A stretch of DNA of 7,028 nucleotides from DATESG01 sp964480275 (GCA_964480275.1 CAYZOC010000048.1:1-7028), one strand, 5' to 3'; counted from the first letter of the stretch, positions 1 to 6,131 are shown. Program-made: numbers and translations. Notes: generated by a model from the sequence alone, not told the origin.

Positions 1-78
1 TATAAAAGCTTATTGATTAGATTTATAGGATTAAAAGAAAATGCTAAAATATTACAAGAGGTAATGGTGAAAAAATGA
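1..78 (+). CDS. C-terminal end of an unidentified upstream protein (partial, 5' end outside window)
   Basis: Reading from the first base, this is the only plus-strand frame with no early stop; the other two are closed within the first 16 bases. It gives 25 residues and then TGA, ending in ILQEVMVKK. The TGA overlaps the ATG of the following ATP-grasp gene as ATGA, the usual arrangement for translationally coupled genes in an operon, which is the main reason to believe it. The tail is lysine-rich and probably alpha-helical. Too little is present to name a family. A chance open frame of this length is possible. Confidence 0.55.
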   Translation, partial: YKSLLIRFIGLKENAKILQEVMVKK

Positions 79-962
79 ATAGAAGAGGATTAGTCGTTAG
101 TAATGCATTTACAATTTGGCCAGAGTTTTTTCATATGGTTGAAAGACTAAAGTCTGAATTTTCTCGTTATGATGTTAGGATTGAACACTTGCGTAATGAT
201 GAGGTTTTAGCCTTTATTGATGGCAGTGGAAATGCGATAACAAATTTAAATAAATATGATTTTATTATTTATTTTGATAAAGACTACCATATTGCGCGGC
301 TGCTTGAGTTAGCAGGTTTTCGTCTTTTCAACAACGCTGAAGCAATTAGAGTATGTGATAGTAAAATGTTGACACATTTAACACTGACAAATCAGGGGAT
401 TAAAATGCCAAAAACAATTAACTATCCACTTAGGTACGGACCAGGAAGTGATGACAACTTTCATCATCACGTTATCGAAGAACTTGGATTTCCTCACGTT
501 ATTAAACATTATTTTGGCTCGCTTGGAGAACAAGTATATTTGGTAAATAATAAACAAGAATTTGATAGCATCACTAAAAAATTAGTTGATATTCCTCATC
601 TTTATCAGGAATTTATTGGTTCTAGTTTTGGTAAAGATTTACGGATTGTTGTTGTTGGTCATCAAATTGTAGCGGCGATGGAAAGAAATGCCCAAAATCA
701 AGGTGAGTTTAGAAGTAATATTGAAACAGGAGGAATCGGTTTACAGATTGAAATACCTCCTAGTTTTGCTGAAGTTGCAATTAAAGTATCAAAGATATTA
801 AATCTTGATTATTGTGGGCTTGATCTTCTATATGGAAGTGAGGGCCAACCAATTTTGCTGGAAGTTAATGCCAGTGCCTATTTTTCACCAATTGAAAAGT
901 ACTCAAAAAAAGACGTAGCAGGCCGCTACGTCAAATATATTGTTGATACTATTTATAATTAA
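75..962 (+). CDS. RimK-family ATP-grasp ligase, substrate unknown
   Basis: This 295-residue cytosolic protein has the RimK/LysX type of ATP-grasp fold. Such enzymes use ATP to make an acyl-phosphate and join a carboxylate to an amine, as in alpha-L-glutamate ligation to ribosomal protein S6. An N-terminal pre-ATP-grasp domain (about 1-90) is followed by the entry helix CDSKMLTHLTL (94-104). The ATP-binding lysine is probably K144 in VIKHYFGSLGEQV. Then come GKDLRIVVVG (186-195), the FRSNIETGG loop (212-220), CGLDLL with D250, and LLEVNAS with metal ligands E263 and N265. The usual NSSPG ending reads NASAYF, so the acceptor end of the site differs from RimK itself. ATG 75 is the first possible start after an in-frame stop at 45-47. 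AAGAGG (56-61) lies rather far upstream, so coupling to the preceding gene probably helps initiation. The family is clear; S6, a peptide cofactor or another substrate are all possible. Confidence 0.82.
   Translation: MNRRGLVVSNAFTIWPEFFHMVERLKSEFSRYDVRIEHLRNDEVLAFIDGSGNAITNLNKYDFIIYFDKDYHIARLLELAGFRLFNNAEAIRVCDSKMLTHLTLTNQGIKMPKTINYPLRYGPGSDDNFHHHVIEELGFPHVIKHYFGSLGEQVYLVNNKQEFDSITKKLVDIPHLYQEFIGSSFGKDLRIVVVGHQIVAAMERNAQNQGEFRSNIETGGIGLQIEIPPSFAEVAIKVSKILNLDYCGLDLLYGSEGQPILLEVNASAYFSPIEKYSKKDVAGRYVKYIVDTIYN
905..932 (-). terminator. Intrinsic terminator of the znu-zur operon, inside the ATP-grasp gene
   Basis: On the minus strand, GACGTAGC and GCTACGTC form a perfect 8-bp stem around a 5-base loop, followed at once by seven T (seven A at 905-911 on the plus strand). 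This is a textbook rho-independent terminator for transcripts coming leftwards from zur. The plus strand has no T-run after the same stem, so it should not stop the ATP-grasp transcript. It lies about 27 to 54 bases past the zur stop codon, wholly within the coding sequence of the facing gene. Confidence 0.8.
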
Positions 963-1333
963 TGGTTTTTTTGGCACTCTTGACAAACACCATATATGAC
1001 CAAATCGTGATGAGTCATCTTAAAATTATTATCTTGGGCCACACCATTAAAATGACTTGAAACACAGCCTATTTCGAGCATTTTGTGACATTCTTCACAC
1101 ACCATATAATGAACATGATCGTGATGATTATAGTAATAGTACGCTAAATTATGGAGATAAATTTTACTAATAATGTTTGCACTCATCAATGTATCAATTG
1201 TGCGATAAACCGTTGAAAGATTAATATTAGCATCATTAAGTTTTTGATGAACTAACTCAGCACTAAGAGGAATATGACTGTTTTTAAAGGTCTCGATAAT
1301 ATCTTTTCTTTGTTTGGTTAATTTAAACTTCAT
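959..1333 (-). CDS. zur: Fur-family zinc uptake regulator (Zur)
   Basis: This 124-residue metal-dependent repressor is close to, though slightly shorter than, the usual Fur-family length. The N-terminal winged helix carries the recognition segment NLSTVYRTIDTL (38-49). The C-terminal dimerisation domain has a HHDHVHYMVCEEC stretch (70-82) and a second pair in VCQEC (116-120), so C79, C82, C117 and C120 form the structural Zn(Cys)4 site. H71, H73, H75 and H109 are candidate sensory ligands. Fur, PerR and Mur share this fold; the Zur call rests on its place as last gene of a zinc-transporter operon. The start overlaps the znuB stop as ATGA (1330-1333), with AAGGGGG (1345-1351) as ribosome-binding site. 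The stop shares TTAA (959-962) with the convergent ATP-grasp gene. It probably represses its own operon through the palindrome upstream of znuA. Confidence 0.88.
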   Translation of the reverse strand: MKFKLTKQRKDIIETFKNSHIPLSAELVHQKLNDANINLSTVYRTIDTLMSANIISKIYLHNLAYYYYNHHDHVHYMVCEECHKMLEIGCVSSHFNGVAQDNNFKMTHHDLVIYGVCQECQKNH

Positions 1334-2148
1334 TTGATAAGTTTCCCCCTTCCATAGCGGAATATATAGGCTATTAATAATGTTAGTGCATTGACAACAA
1401 CAACTGTTGATCCTGTTGGTATATCAAGCGGATAAGCGATAATAATACTTAAAAACATCGTTATGGAAGAAACCACCATACTAATTATTAGCGTAGTTTT
1501 AAAACTTTTCTTGAATTGACTAGCAATAAGCGTAGGAAAGATAATCAGTGATGACACTAGTAACGCGCCAACAATTTTAACACCAATGACAATAATCAAT
1601 GCACTAAGAGCGGCAAGAGTGTAGTCAAGGGCAATTGACTTGGTGCGACTAATGACGATGTTTTCCTTATCAAAGACGTTTTGATATAACTCACGATAGA
1701 AAACAAGAATAAATGAAATCGTTAACACAGCTAGAATTGAAGTAATTATGATGTCGTTGACACTAGTTGTAAGCAAAGATCCTGTCATCAGACTTTCAAT
1801 CGAGATATTAAACCCGCGAGTTAAACTTATGATAATTAGACCCAGAGCGAAAGATAGTGAACTTACGACACCAATTGCCGCATCGTTATTAATAGATGCT
1901 TTAGTGGCAATAAATTTAATTAGCACACTTGCAATCGCCGCGATTACTAGCGCGATGTATAGTGGTTGATCAACAAGAATAACGCCAATGACAAAACCTA
2001 AAAAGCTAGTGTGGGCCAGTCCATCGGCCAGCATCGATTGATTGTTTAAGACAATAAACGGACTTATAAGTGAAGTTAAAAGCGCGACAAGTGCACCAAT
2101 GATAAAGGCAAAAATCATGAAATTATATGTAAATATTTCAAATGGCAT
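1330..2148 (-). CDS. znuB: Zinc ABC transporter permease ZnuB
   Basis: This is the membrane channel subunit of the zinc importer, an ABC-3 family permease of 272 residues that works as a dimer with ZnuC. It is strongly hydrophobic, with about seven to eight membrane spans. Family landmarks are MLADGLAHTSFLG (39-51), NNDAAIGVVSSLSFALGL (87-104), KIVGALLVSSLIIFPTLIA (191-209) and YPLDIPTGSTVVVV (239-252). The frame is open up to 2250, but I place the start at ATG 2148. There AAGGAG (2159-2164) sits 10 bases upstream and the length becomes normal for the family. The longer version would add 34 residues lying within znuC. This start overlaps the znuC end by 11 bases. The gene ends in TGA overlapping the zur ATG. 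A manganese role is possible for the family, but the His-rich ZnuA favours zinc. Confidence 0.92.
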   Translation of the reverse strand: MPFEIFTYNFMIFAFIIGALVALLTSLISPFIVLNNQSMLADGLAHTSFLGFVIGVILVDQPLYIALVIAAIASVLIKFIATKASINNDAAIGVVSSLSFALGLIIISLTRGFNISIESLMTGSLLTTSVNDIIITSILAVLTISFILVFYRELYQNVFDKENIVISRTKSIALDYTLAALSALIIVIGVKIVGALLVSSLIIFPTLIASQFKKSFKTTLIISMVVSSITMFLSIIIAYPLDIPTGSTVVVVNALTLLIAYIFRYGRGKLIK

Positions 2149-2815
2149 GGTGGTGATGCTCCTTACTTGTATATTCAGCATGAAACACGCAATAACTACC
2201 GAAAAACTTAATATTACGATCAAGATATAACACGTTATTTGAACAATCAATGTACTTTGAATCTAAGTCGTGGGTAATATTAAGTATTGTCATACCTTCT
2301 TTATTTAACTTGCGAATTATTTCGTAAAAATGTTTTCTAAACTCCGGATCAAGCGCGCTAGTTGGTTCATCAAGGACTAAGAGGTCAGGATTTGCAATAA
2401 TTGCGCGAATTAATAGTACCCTTTGCCTTTGACCACCGGATAGTTCACTGAATTGTTTGTTGTAGAGATCAGCAATTTCCATCTTTTCAAGCCACTTTTT
2501 AATTAATTTTTTGTCCTTGGCTTGCATGAAGAGTCTTTGATTGGCAAAACCAGAGTATATTACTTCACCAACAGTCGTCGGAAAGTTGTTATTAACTTTA
2601 ATTATTTGGGGGAGATAACCAATTTTTAATGTGTTTATTTTCACAAGTCCCTCAGTAGGTTTCATTAGTCCTAAAATTATTTTGATTAGTGTCGTCTTGC
2701 CACTGCCATTAGGTCCAAGTATATGAACAATTTCACCTTTTTCAATGTCAAAAGAAATGTCATCCAACACGGTTAAGTCGTTAAACTTTACAGTCAAATC
2801 GTGGAGATGAATCAT
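2138..2815 (-). CDS. znuC: Zinc ABC transporter ATP-binding protein ZnuC
   Basis: This is the cytosolic ATPase of the zinc importer, 225 residues. All ABC motifs are intact: Walker A GPNGSGKT (34-41), Q-loop Q70 in GYLPQ, signature LSGGQ (125-129), Walker B LLVLDE (145-150), D-loop SALD (153-156) and switch histidine H182 in THD. The C-terminus ends KEHHHHAI, a four-histidine cluster that could bind zinc. A His-rich C-terminal segment is also known in E. coli ZnuC. The start at 2815 overlaps the znuA stop as ATGA, with AAGAGG (2823-2828) as ribosome-binding site 7 bases upstream. The last codons double as ribosome-binding site and start region of znuB. Confidence 0.94.
   Translation of the reverse strand: MIHLHDLTVKFNDLTVLDDISFDIEKGEIVHILGPNGSGKTTLIKIILGLMKPTEGLVKINTLKIGYLPQIIKVNNNFPTTVGEVIYSGFANQRLFMQAKDKKLIKKWLEKMEIADLYNKQFSELSGGQRQRVLLIRAIIANPDLLVLDEPTSALDPEFRKHFYEIIRKLNKEGMTILNITHDLDSKYIDCSNNVLYLDRNIKFFGSYCVFHAEYTSKEHHHHAI
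2159..2164 (-). promoter_or_regulatory. Ribosome-binding site that fixes the znuB start
   Basis: AAGGAG on the minus strand lies 10 bases before ATG 2148. It is at the same time the Lys-Glu codon pair just before the four histidines of ZnuC. It is the reason for choosing 2148 over the earlier in-frame start at 2250. Confidence 0.8.
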
Positions 2816-3729
2816 GCCAAAACCTCTTTGAGATTTAGAATATTACGACTTAATAAATCTAAATACGACGTATTATTTTCAAAGTCAGTAAGTGACACAT
2901 TATGATATCCATGCAATTCAAGAATGGTGATATCGCGATTATGTTTACTTTGAAGCTCGTTTTTCAATGTGTTTGCAAAAGTTGGCGCCGCTAATTCTTC
3001 AGTATACAAGACAGTCACGTCACTTTCGATAATAGCATCAGCAAGCCTAGCTAAATCTTGTGCAGTTGGATCAGCATCGGGTTTAATATCATCAACTAGT
3101 GAGATTATTTCAATGCCGAAGAAGTCCGCAAAATCTTCTAATGCATTATGGCCGACATAAAAGACACTTTTGGTTTGTATACTTGTTAAGTATTCTAAAA
3201 ACTCACCTGCAATTGTTTCAATGTTTTCATGATATAAATTAGCGTTTTCATTGATTTCATCAACAAAATCTGGAAATTGATCGATTAATTCATCTTTTAC
3301 CATATATAGTTCTAGTAAAAAGTTGTGTGGGCTAGTCCAGTAGTGAACACCATGGTGGTGGTCATGATCATCTTCGACCTCGTGGATGTGTGGCTGTTGA
3401 TCATCACTAAATAGCGCCTGATGGACATTGATCACTTTGGTGTCAACAATATTCATATTTTGCACCCAAGTTTCAATCGTATCACTAGTATAGAAAAATA
3501 GTTTCGAATCGTGGATTTGTTTTGTTTGTTGGGGGGTTGGAGTATATGTATGAACTTCAACGCCAGGTGACACGACTAGAGCTTCTGTAATTGTTGTATC
3601 GTTTGTTAATTGACGGACCAAGTCATAGTGAGGGAAGATGCTTGCAGTCACATCGACTTTTGTATAATTGCTAGCACATCCTGCAACTAGTAGTGCTGTC
3701 AATATCATCGACTTGTTTAAAAATTTCAT
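2812..3729 (-). CDS. znuA: Zinc-binding lipoprotein of the ZnuABC importer (ZnuA)
   Basis: This 305-residue cluster A-I (ZnuA/TroA type) solute-binding protein captures Zn(II) outside the cell membrane and passes it to ZnuB. The N-terminus is a lipoprotein signal peptide with lipobox VAGC, the lipidated residue being C18. Likely zinc ligands are H60 in GVEVHTYTP, H129 in HYWTSP and H194 in YVGHNALEDFADFFG; E244 in LYTEE is a further candidate. Between the first two lies an acidic His-rich loop (H114, H116, H122, H124-H126), typical of zinc rather than manganese binders. A long helix around 225-235 links the two lobes, as in the family, and the end (YLDLLSRNILNL) matches the family tail. The start ATG (3727-3729) has GAGGT (3737-3741) 7 bases upstream. 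It is the first gene of the operon, downstream of a promoter with a Fur-type palindrome. Confidence 0.93.
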   Translation of the reverse strand: MKFLNKSMILTALLVAGCASNYTKVDVTASIFPHYDLVRQLTNDTTITEALVVSPGVEVHTYTPTPQQTKQIHDSKLFFYTSDTIETWVQNMNIVDTKVINVHQALFSDDQQPHIHEVEDDHDHHHGVHYWTSPHNFLLELYMVKDELIDQFPDFVDEINENANLYHENIETIAGEFLEYLTSIQTKSVFYVGHNALEDFADFFGIEIISLVDDIKPDADPTAQDLARLADAIIESDVTVLYTEELAAPTFANTLKNELQSKHNRDITILELHGYHNVSLTDFENNTSYLDLLSRNILNLKEVLA

Positions 3730-3736
3730 AGTATTT

Positions 3737-3778
3737 ACCTCGCCCGATTATTGTAATCTAGTTGCAAATCATTTGCAA
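3737..3778 (-). promoter_or_regulatory. Promoter and leader of the znuACB-zur operon
   Basis: Reading leftwards, -35 TTGCAA (3773-3778), a 17-base spacer and -10 TACAAT (3750-3755; 5 of 6 to consensus) form a good sigma-A promoter. The start of transcription would be near 3743, so the leader is only some 15 bases and contains just the ribosome-binding site GAGGT. The weak -35 (4 of 6) is part of the palindrome at 3762-3778. Confidence 0.75.
3762..3778. promoter_or_regulatory. Putative Zur operator (17-bp perfect palindrome)
   Basis: TTGCAAAT-C-ATTTGCAA is a perfect inverted repeat with arms of 8 bases around one central base. Its core TGCAAATnATTTGCA has the 7-1-7 layout of Fur-family boxes (compare B. 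subtilis Zur TCGTAATnATTACGA). It covers the -35 hexamer and part of the spacer of the znuA promoter, where a bound repressor would block RNA polymerase. Assignment to Zur is inferred from position and from the zur gene in the same operon. Confidence 0.75.
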
Positions 3779-3819
3779 GTAGAAAACGTCAGTAACTTGT
3801 TTCATAGATAAATATCACC

Positions 3820-3848
3820 TTAGCAAGATTTAATTTGTTATATATAAT
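3820..3848 (+). promoter_or_regulatory. Promoter of the cdaA-glmM operon
   Basis: -35 TTAGCA (3820-3825; 4 of 6), a 17-base spacer and a perfect -10 TATAAT (3843-3848) give a start of transcription near 3855 and a leader of about 34 bases. It lies some 40 bases from the znuA palindrome and does not overlap it, so Zur need not affect cdaA. No riboswitch-like structure fits in so short a leader. Confidence 0.7.
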
Positions 3849-3888
3849 TAATAAATGCTAAAATATCAAATATAGGTAGGTGATGTTT

Positions 3889-4695
3889 ATGTTTTCATTA
3901 ATCAGCACTAATTTTAGTGATTTAAATTACTGGATAAATTTTGGAAGTGCCGTGGTGCTTCTAGTTTTATCAACGATATTTTTACTCAAGTATTTGAAAC
4001 GAATATTTATTACTGTTTTTTACTTTATAGTCACGCCTATTACGATTACCTTACTATTTTTTGGATATAGAGATGGATACTTAGCAGGGCTTACTCTTTA
4101 CGCTGTTGCAACATTCTTATTTATTGTTACAAACATTCCTGATTTTCGTCCTCTTGTTGGTAATCCTCTCAAGAAAGATGCGACGTTCTTGGGGTTTCCT
4201 TTGAAATCAAAAAAAGGTCGGCGGAAACACTTTAAAATATATGATCGCGATGCTGTTTTTCACGAATTAGAGAATGCAGTTGATGGTCTATCAAAAACGA
4301 AGACTGGTGCACTTATCACAATTGAAAGAAATACATCACTCGACGAGATAATGCGCAATGGTGCAGTTATTAACGCTGCTGTAAATAGTCCTCTTTTGCT
4401 TAGTATTTTTTATAAAGGAACAGCTCTTCATGATGGAGCCGTTGTTATTCGTGACAATATGATTGTGGCCGCAAGCGTTTATTATACGCCTTCAACAAAG
4501 CCACTTTCAGGTAAGGTTGGCTCACGTCATCGAGCCGCATTAGGAATTAGTGAAATAAGTGATTCAGTTACGATTGTTGTTAGTGAAGAAACGGGGAGAA
4601 TATCATTAGCCTACAAGGGTCTATTGCAATCAGTAAGTCGCGAAAACTTTATTCGTGTATTGACTGATTACATGGACATGGGGCTAGAAGAATAG
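3889..4695 (+). CDS. cdaA: Membrane diadenylate cyclase CdaA (c-di-AMP synthase)
   Basis: This enzyme makes cyclic di-AMP from two ATP. c-di-AMP controls potassium and osmolyte uptake and, with them, turgor and wall stability. The 268-residue protein has three membrane spans (about 14-36, 39-59, 63-83), a linker and a DAC domain (about 118-268). The catalytic DGA motif is in LHDGAVVI (182-184) and the ATP-binding RHR motif in GSRHRAALGISE (213-215); SEETGRISLA follows at 232-241. The membrane part is divergent in sequence, and the loop before RHR (YYTPSTKPLSGKVG) departs from the usual LPLS...LGT pattern, but no catalytic residue is lost. Possible starts are GTG 3880, ATG 3883 and ATG 3889. 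I chose 3889 because AGGTGAT (3878-3884) then serves as ribosome-binding site, which it cannot do for the earlier ones. The usual partner cdaR is absent and glmM follows directly. Confidence 0.92.
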   Translation: MFSLISTNFSDLNYWINFGSAVVLLVLSTIFLLKYLKRIFITVFYFIVTPITITLLFFGYRDGYLAGLTLYAVATFLFIVTNIPDFRPLVGNPLKKDATFLGFPLKSKKGRRKHFKIYDRDAVFHELENAVDGLSKTKTGALITIERNTSLDEIMRNGAVINAAVNSPLLLSIFYKGTALHDGAVVIRDNMIVAASVYYTPSTKPLSGKVGSRHRAALGISEISDSVTIVVSEETGRISLAYKGLLQSVSRENFIRVLTDYMDMGLEE

Positions 4696-4703
4696 GAGTT
4701 TAT

Positions 4704-6035
4704 ATGGGAAAATACTTTGGAACAGATGGTGTCAGAGGTCCTGCTAATGATGTATTAGATAGTAACCTCGCCTATCGAATTGGACGTTATCTAGGTAGTT
4801 TATATCGTGGAGAACAAGGGCCGAAAATTTTGATTGCCCGTGATACGCGTCTAAGTGGGCAAATGTTGTTAGCGGCACTTTCCAGTGGAATTCTATCTAG
4901 TGGAGGTGATGTTTATGACATCGGGATATCTACTACTCCGAGCGTTTCATATCTTGTAACTAAAAAAGATTTTGACTTTGGCATTATGATTAGTGCCTCT
5001 CACAATCCTTTTTATGATAATGGGATTAAAGTTTTTAGTTCAGAAGGAACTAAAATAAGTGAACAACTCGAACTAAAAATAGAAGAATATATTGAAAGTA
5101 TTAAAGACTATTTACCACTTGCAAAGAATAATAAAATTGGCCGTCAATTTTTTGTTCCTGAATATATCGATGAATATGTTGAATTTATTTTATCAAGCAA
5201 TGAGCAACATCATGACTTTAAACTTTTAGTTGATGCTGCTAATGGTTCGGCGAGTATTATTGCTCCTAAAGTTTTTAGTAAAATTAAATGTAGTGTTGAT
5301 TTTATCGGTAGTAATCCTGATGGGATCAATATCAACTTAAAGTGTGGATCAACTCATCTAGAGACGCTTAAAGCCGGGATGAAAAGTGGAAAATATGATC
5401 TTGGAATTGCTTTTGATGGTGATGCTGATCGAATTTTACTTGTTGATAAAAACGGCGAAGAAATTGATGGTGACTTTATTCTTTACATGCTCGCTAAAGC
5501 GCTCAAGTCTAAGGGTAGATTAAAAGGTAACGCTGTAGTCGTTACTATCATGTCAAATATGGGCCTTAGTAAGGCTTTAACTCACGAGGGAATTGATGTT
5601 GTTACTGTTGGCGTTGGCGATAAGTATATCCAGGCTGAAATTCTTGAGAAGGGATACTCTCTTGGTGGCGAACAAAGTGGCCACATTATTGTTGGTGATA
5701 TTCTAAATACTGGTGATGGTATTTTAAGTGCAATTCAAATCCTTAATGTCATTGCTGAATTTGGCAGTGTCGAAAAAACTTTTGATGGTTTTAGAAAGTA
5801 TCCACAAAAACTTGTTAATGTTGTTGTAGAAAATAAAGATGCCGTTGTTGACTTCCCTGGTCTAAAAAAGACAGTAAAAAATCATACTGATCTATTAGAT
5901 GGGCAAGGGAGAATTCTTGTACGCAAAAGTGGAACTGAACCCTTTGTTCGCGTCATGGTTGAAGCAGAAACACAAGAACTTTGTGATCAACACTGCGATG
6001 CTCTAGTTAAATATATTCAAAGCTTAGGCTTCTAG
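4704..6035 (+). CDS. glmM: Phosphoglucosamine mutase GlmM
   Basis: This cytosolic enzyme converts glucosamine-6-phosphate to glucosamine-1-phosphate, the step before UDP-GlcNAc for cell-wall and glycan synthesis. The 443-residue length is normal. Motifs of all four domains of the alpha-D-phosphohexomutase family are present: KYFGTDGVRG (3-12), the phosphoserine loop ISASHNP (96-102, active S98), the Mg-binding DGDADR (238-243; D238, D240, D242), the sugar-binding GGEQSGH (321-327) and the phosphate-binding RKSGTEPFVRVMVE (407-420). The ATG has AGGAG (4694-4698) 5 bases upstream, overlapping the cdaA stop codon, so the two genes are co-transcribed and probably coupled. In Firmicutes GlmM binds and inhibits CdaA, which fits this adjacency. 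Confidence 0.97.
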   Translation: MGKYFGTDGVRGPANDVLDSNLAYRIGRYLGSLYRGEQGPKILIARDTRLSGQMLLAALSSGILSSGGDVYDIGISTTPSVSYLVTKKDFDFGIMISASHNPFYDNGIKVFSSEGTKISEQLELKIEEYIESIKDYLPLAKNNKIGRQFFVPEYIDEYVEFILSSNEQHHDFKLLVDAANGSASIIAPKVFSKIKCSVDFIGSNPDGININLKCGSTHLETLKAGMKSGKYDLGIAFDGDADRILLVDKNGEEIDGDFILYMLAKALKSKGRLKGNAVVVTIMSNMGLSKALTHEGIDVVTVGVGDKYIQAEILEKGYSLGGEQSGHIIVGDILNTGDGILSAIQILNVIAEFGSVEKTFDGFRKYPQKLVNVVVENKDAVVDFPGLKKTVKNHTDLLDGQGRILVRKSGTEPFVRVMVEAETQELCDQHCDALVKYIQSLGF

Positions 6036-6059
6036 AATAAAGTTAAAATCTATACAAAC

Positions 6060-6096
6060 ACCTCAAATTCTATCTAATAGAATATGGGGTTTTTTA
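6060..6096 (+). terminator. Intrinsic terminator of cdaA-glmM
   Basis: The arms ACCTCA-a-ATTCTAT (6060-6073) and ATAGAAT-a-TGGGGT (6077-6090) pair over 13 positions, with one A-A mismatch, one G-U pair and a three-base loop. The T-run starts at 6090 and gives six T. It begins 24 bases after the glmM stop. Confidence 0.85.
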
Positions 6097-6101
6097 AATA
6101 T

Positions 6102-6131
6102 AAAAAAACCACAACTTTTTTGCGTCATGGT
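6102..6131 (-). terminator. Intrinsic terminator of the thioredoxin-like gene
   Basis: In the minus-strand RNA, ACCAUGAC (6124-6131) pairs with GUUGUGGU (6108-6115) over 8 positions, including two G-U pairs, around an 8-base A-rich loop. Seven T follow (6102-6108 are A on the plus strand). The two wobble positions become C-A mismatches on the plus strand, so the hairpin works in one direction only. It lies about 26 bases past the stop codon at 6157. Confidence 0.65.

Noticed and set aside
962..993. Plus-strand hairpin ATGGT...ACCAT as terminator of the ATP-grasp gene
   Set aside because: The stem is only five pairs around a loop of over 20 bases, with no T-run after it.
1748..1969. Plus-strand open frame of 73 codons
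   Set aside because: It lies antisense to the membrane core of znuB and has no ribosome-binding site or family signature. It is a shadow of the real gene.
2042..2230. Plus-strand open frame across the znuB/znuC junction
   Set aside because: It is antisense to two well-supported overlapping genes and has no start signal.
2149..2250. 34-residue N-terminal extension of ZnuB from an earlier in-frame ATG
   Set aside because: It lies inside znuC in another frame, has no better ribosome-binding site, and makes the protein longer than its family. ATG 2148 has AAGGAG at a suitable distance.
2969..3160. Plus-strand open frame of 63 codons inside znuA
   Set aside because: It is antisense to a conserved part of ZnuA, with Ser/Ala-rich shadow composition.
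3746..3758. Second small inverted repeat GATTA-ttg-TAATC beside the Zur palindrome
   Set aside because: Its arms are only five bases and it covers the -10 hexamer, whose AT-rich composition explains it. A second operator cannot be claimed.
3849..3888. Riboswitch or c-di-AMP-responsive leader before cdaA
   Set aside because: The predicted leader is about 34 bases, too short for any known c-di-AMP riboswitch, with no stable stem.
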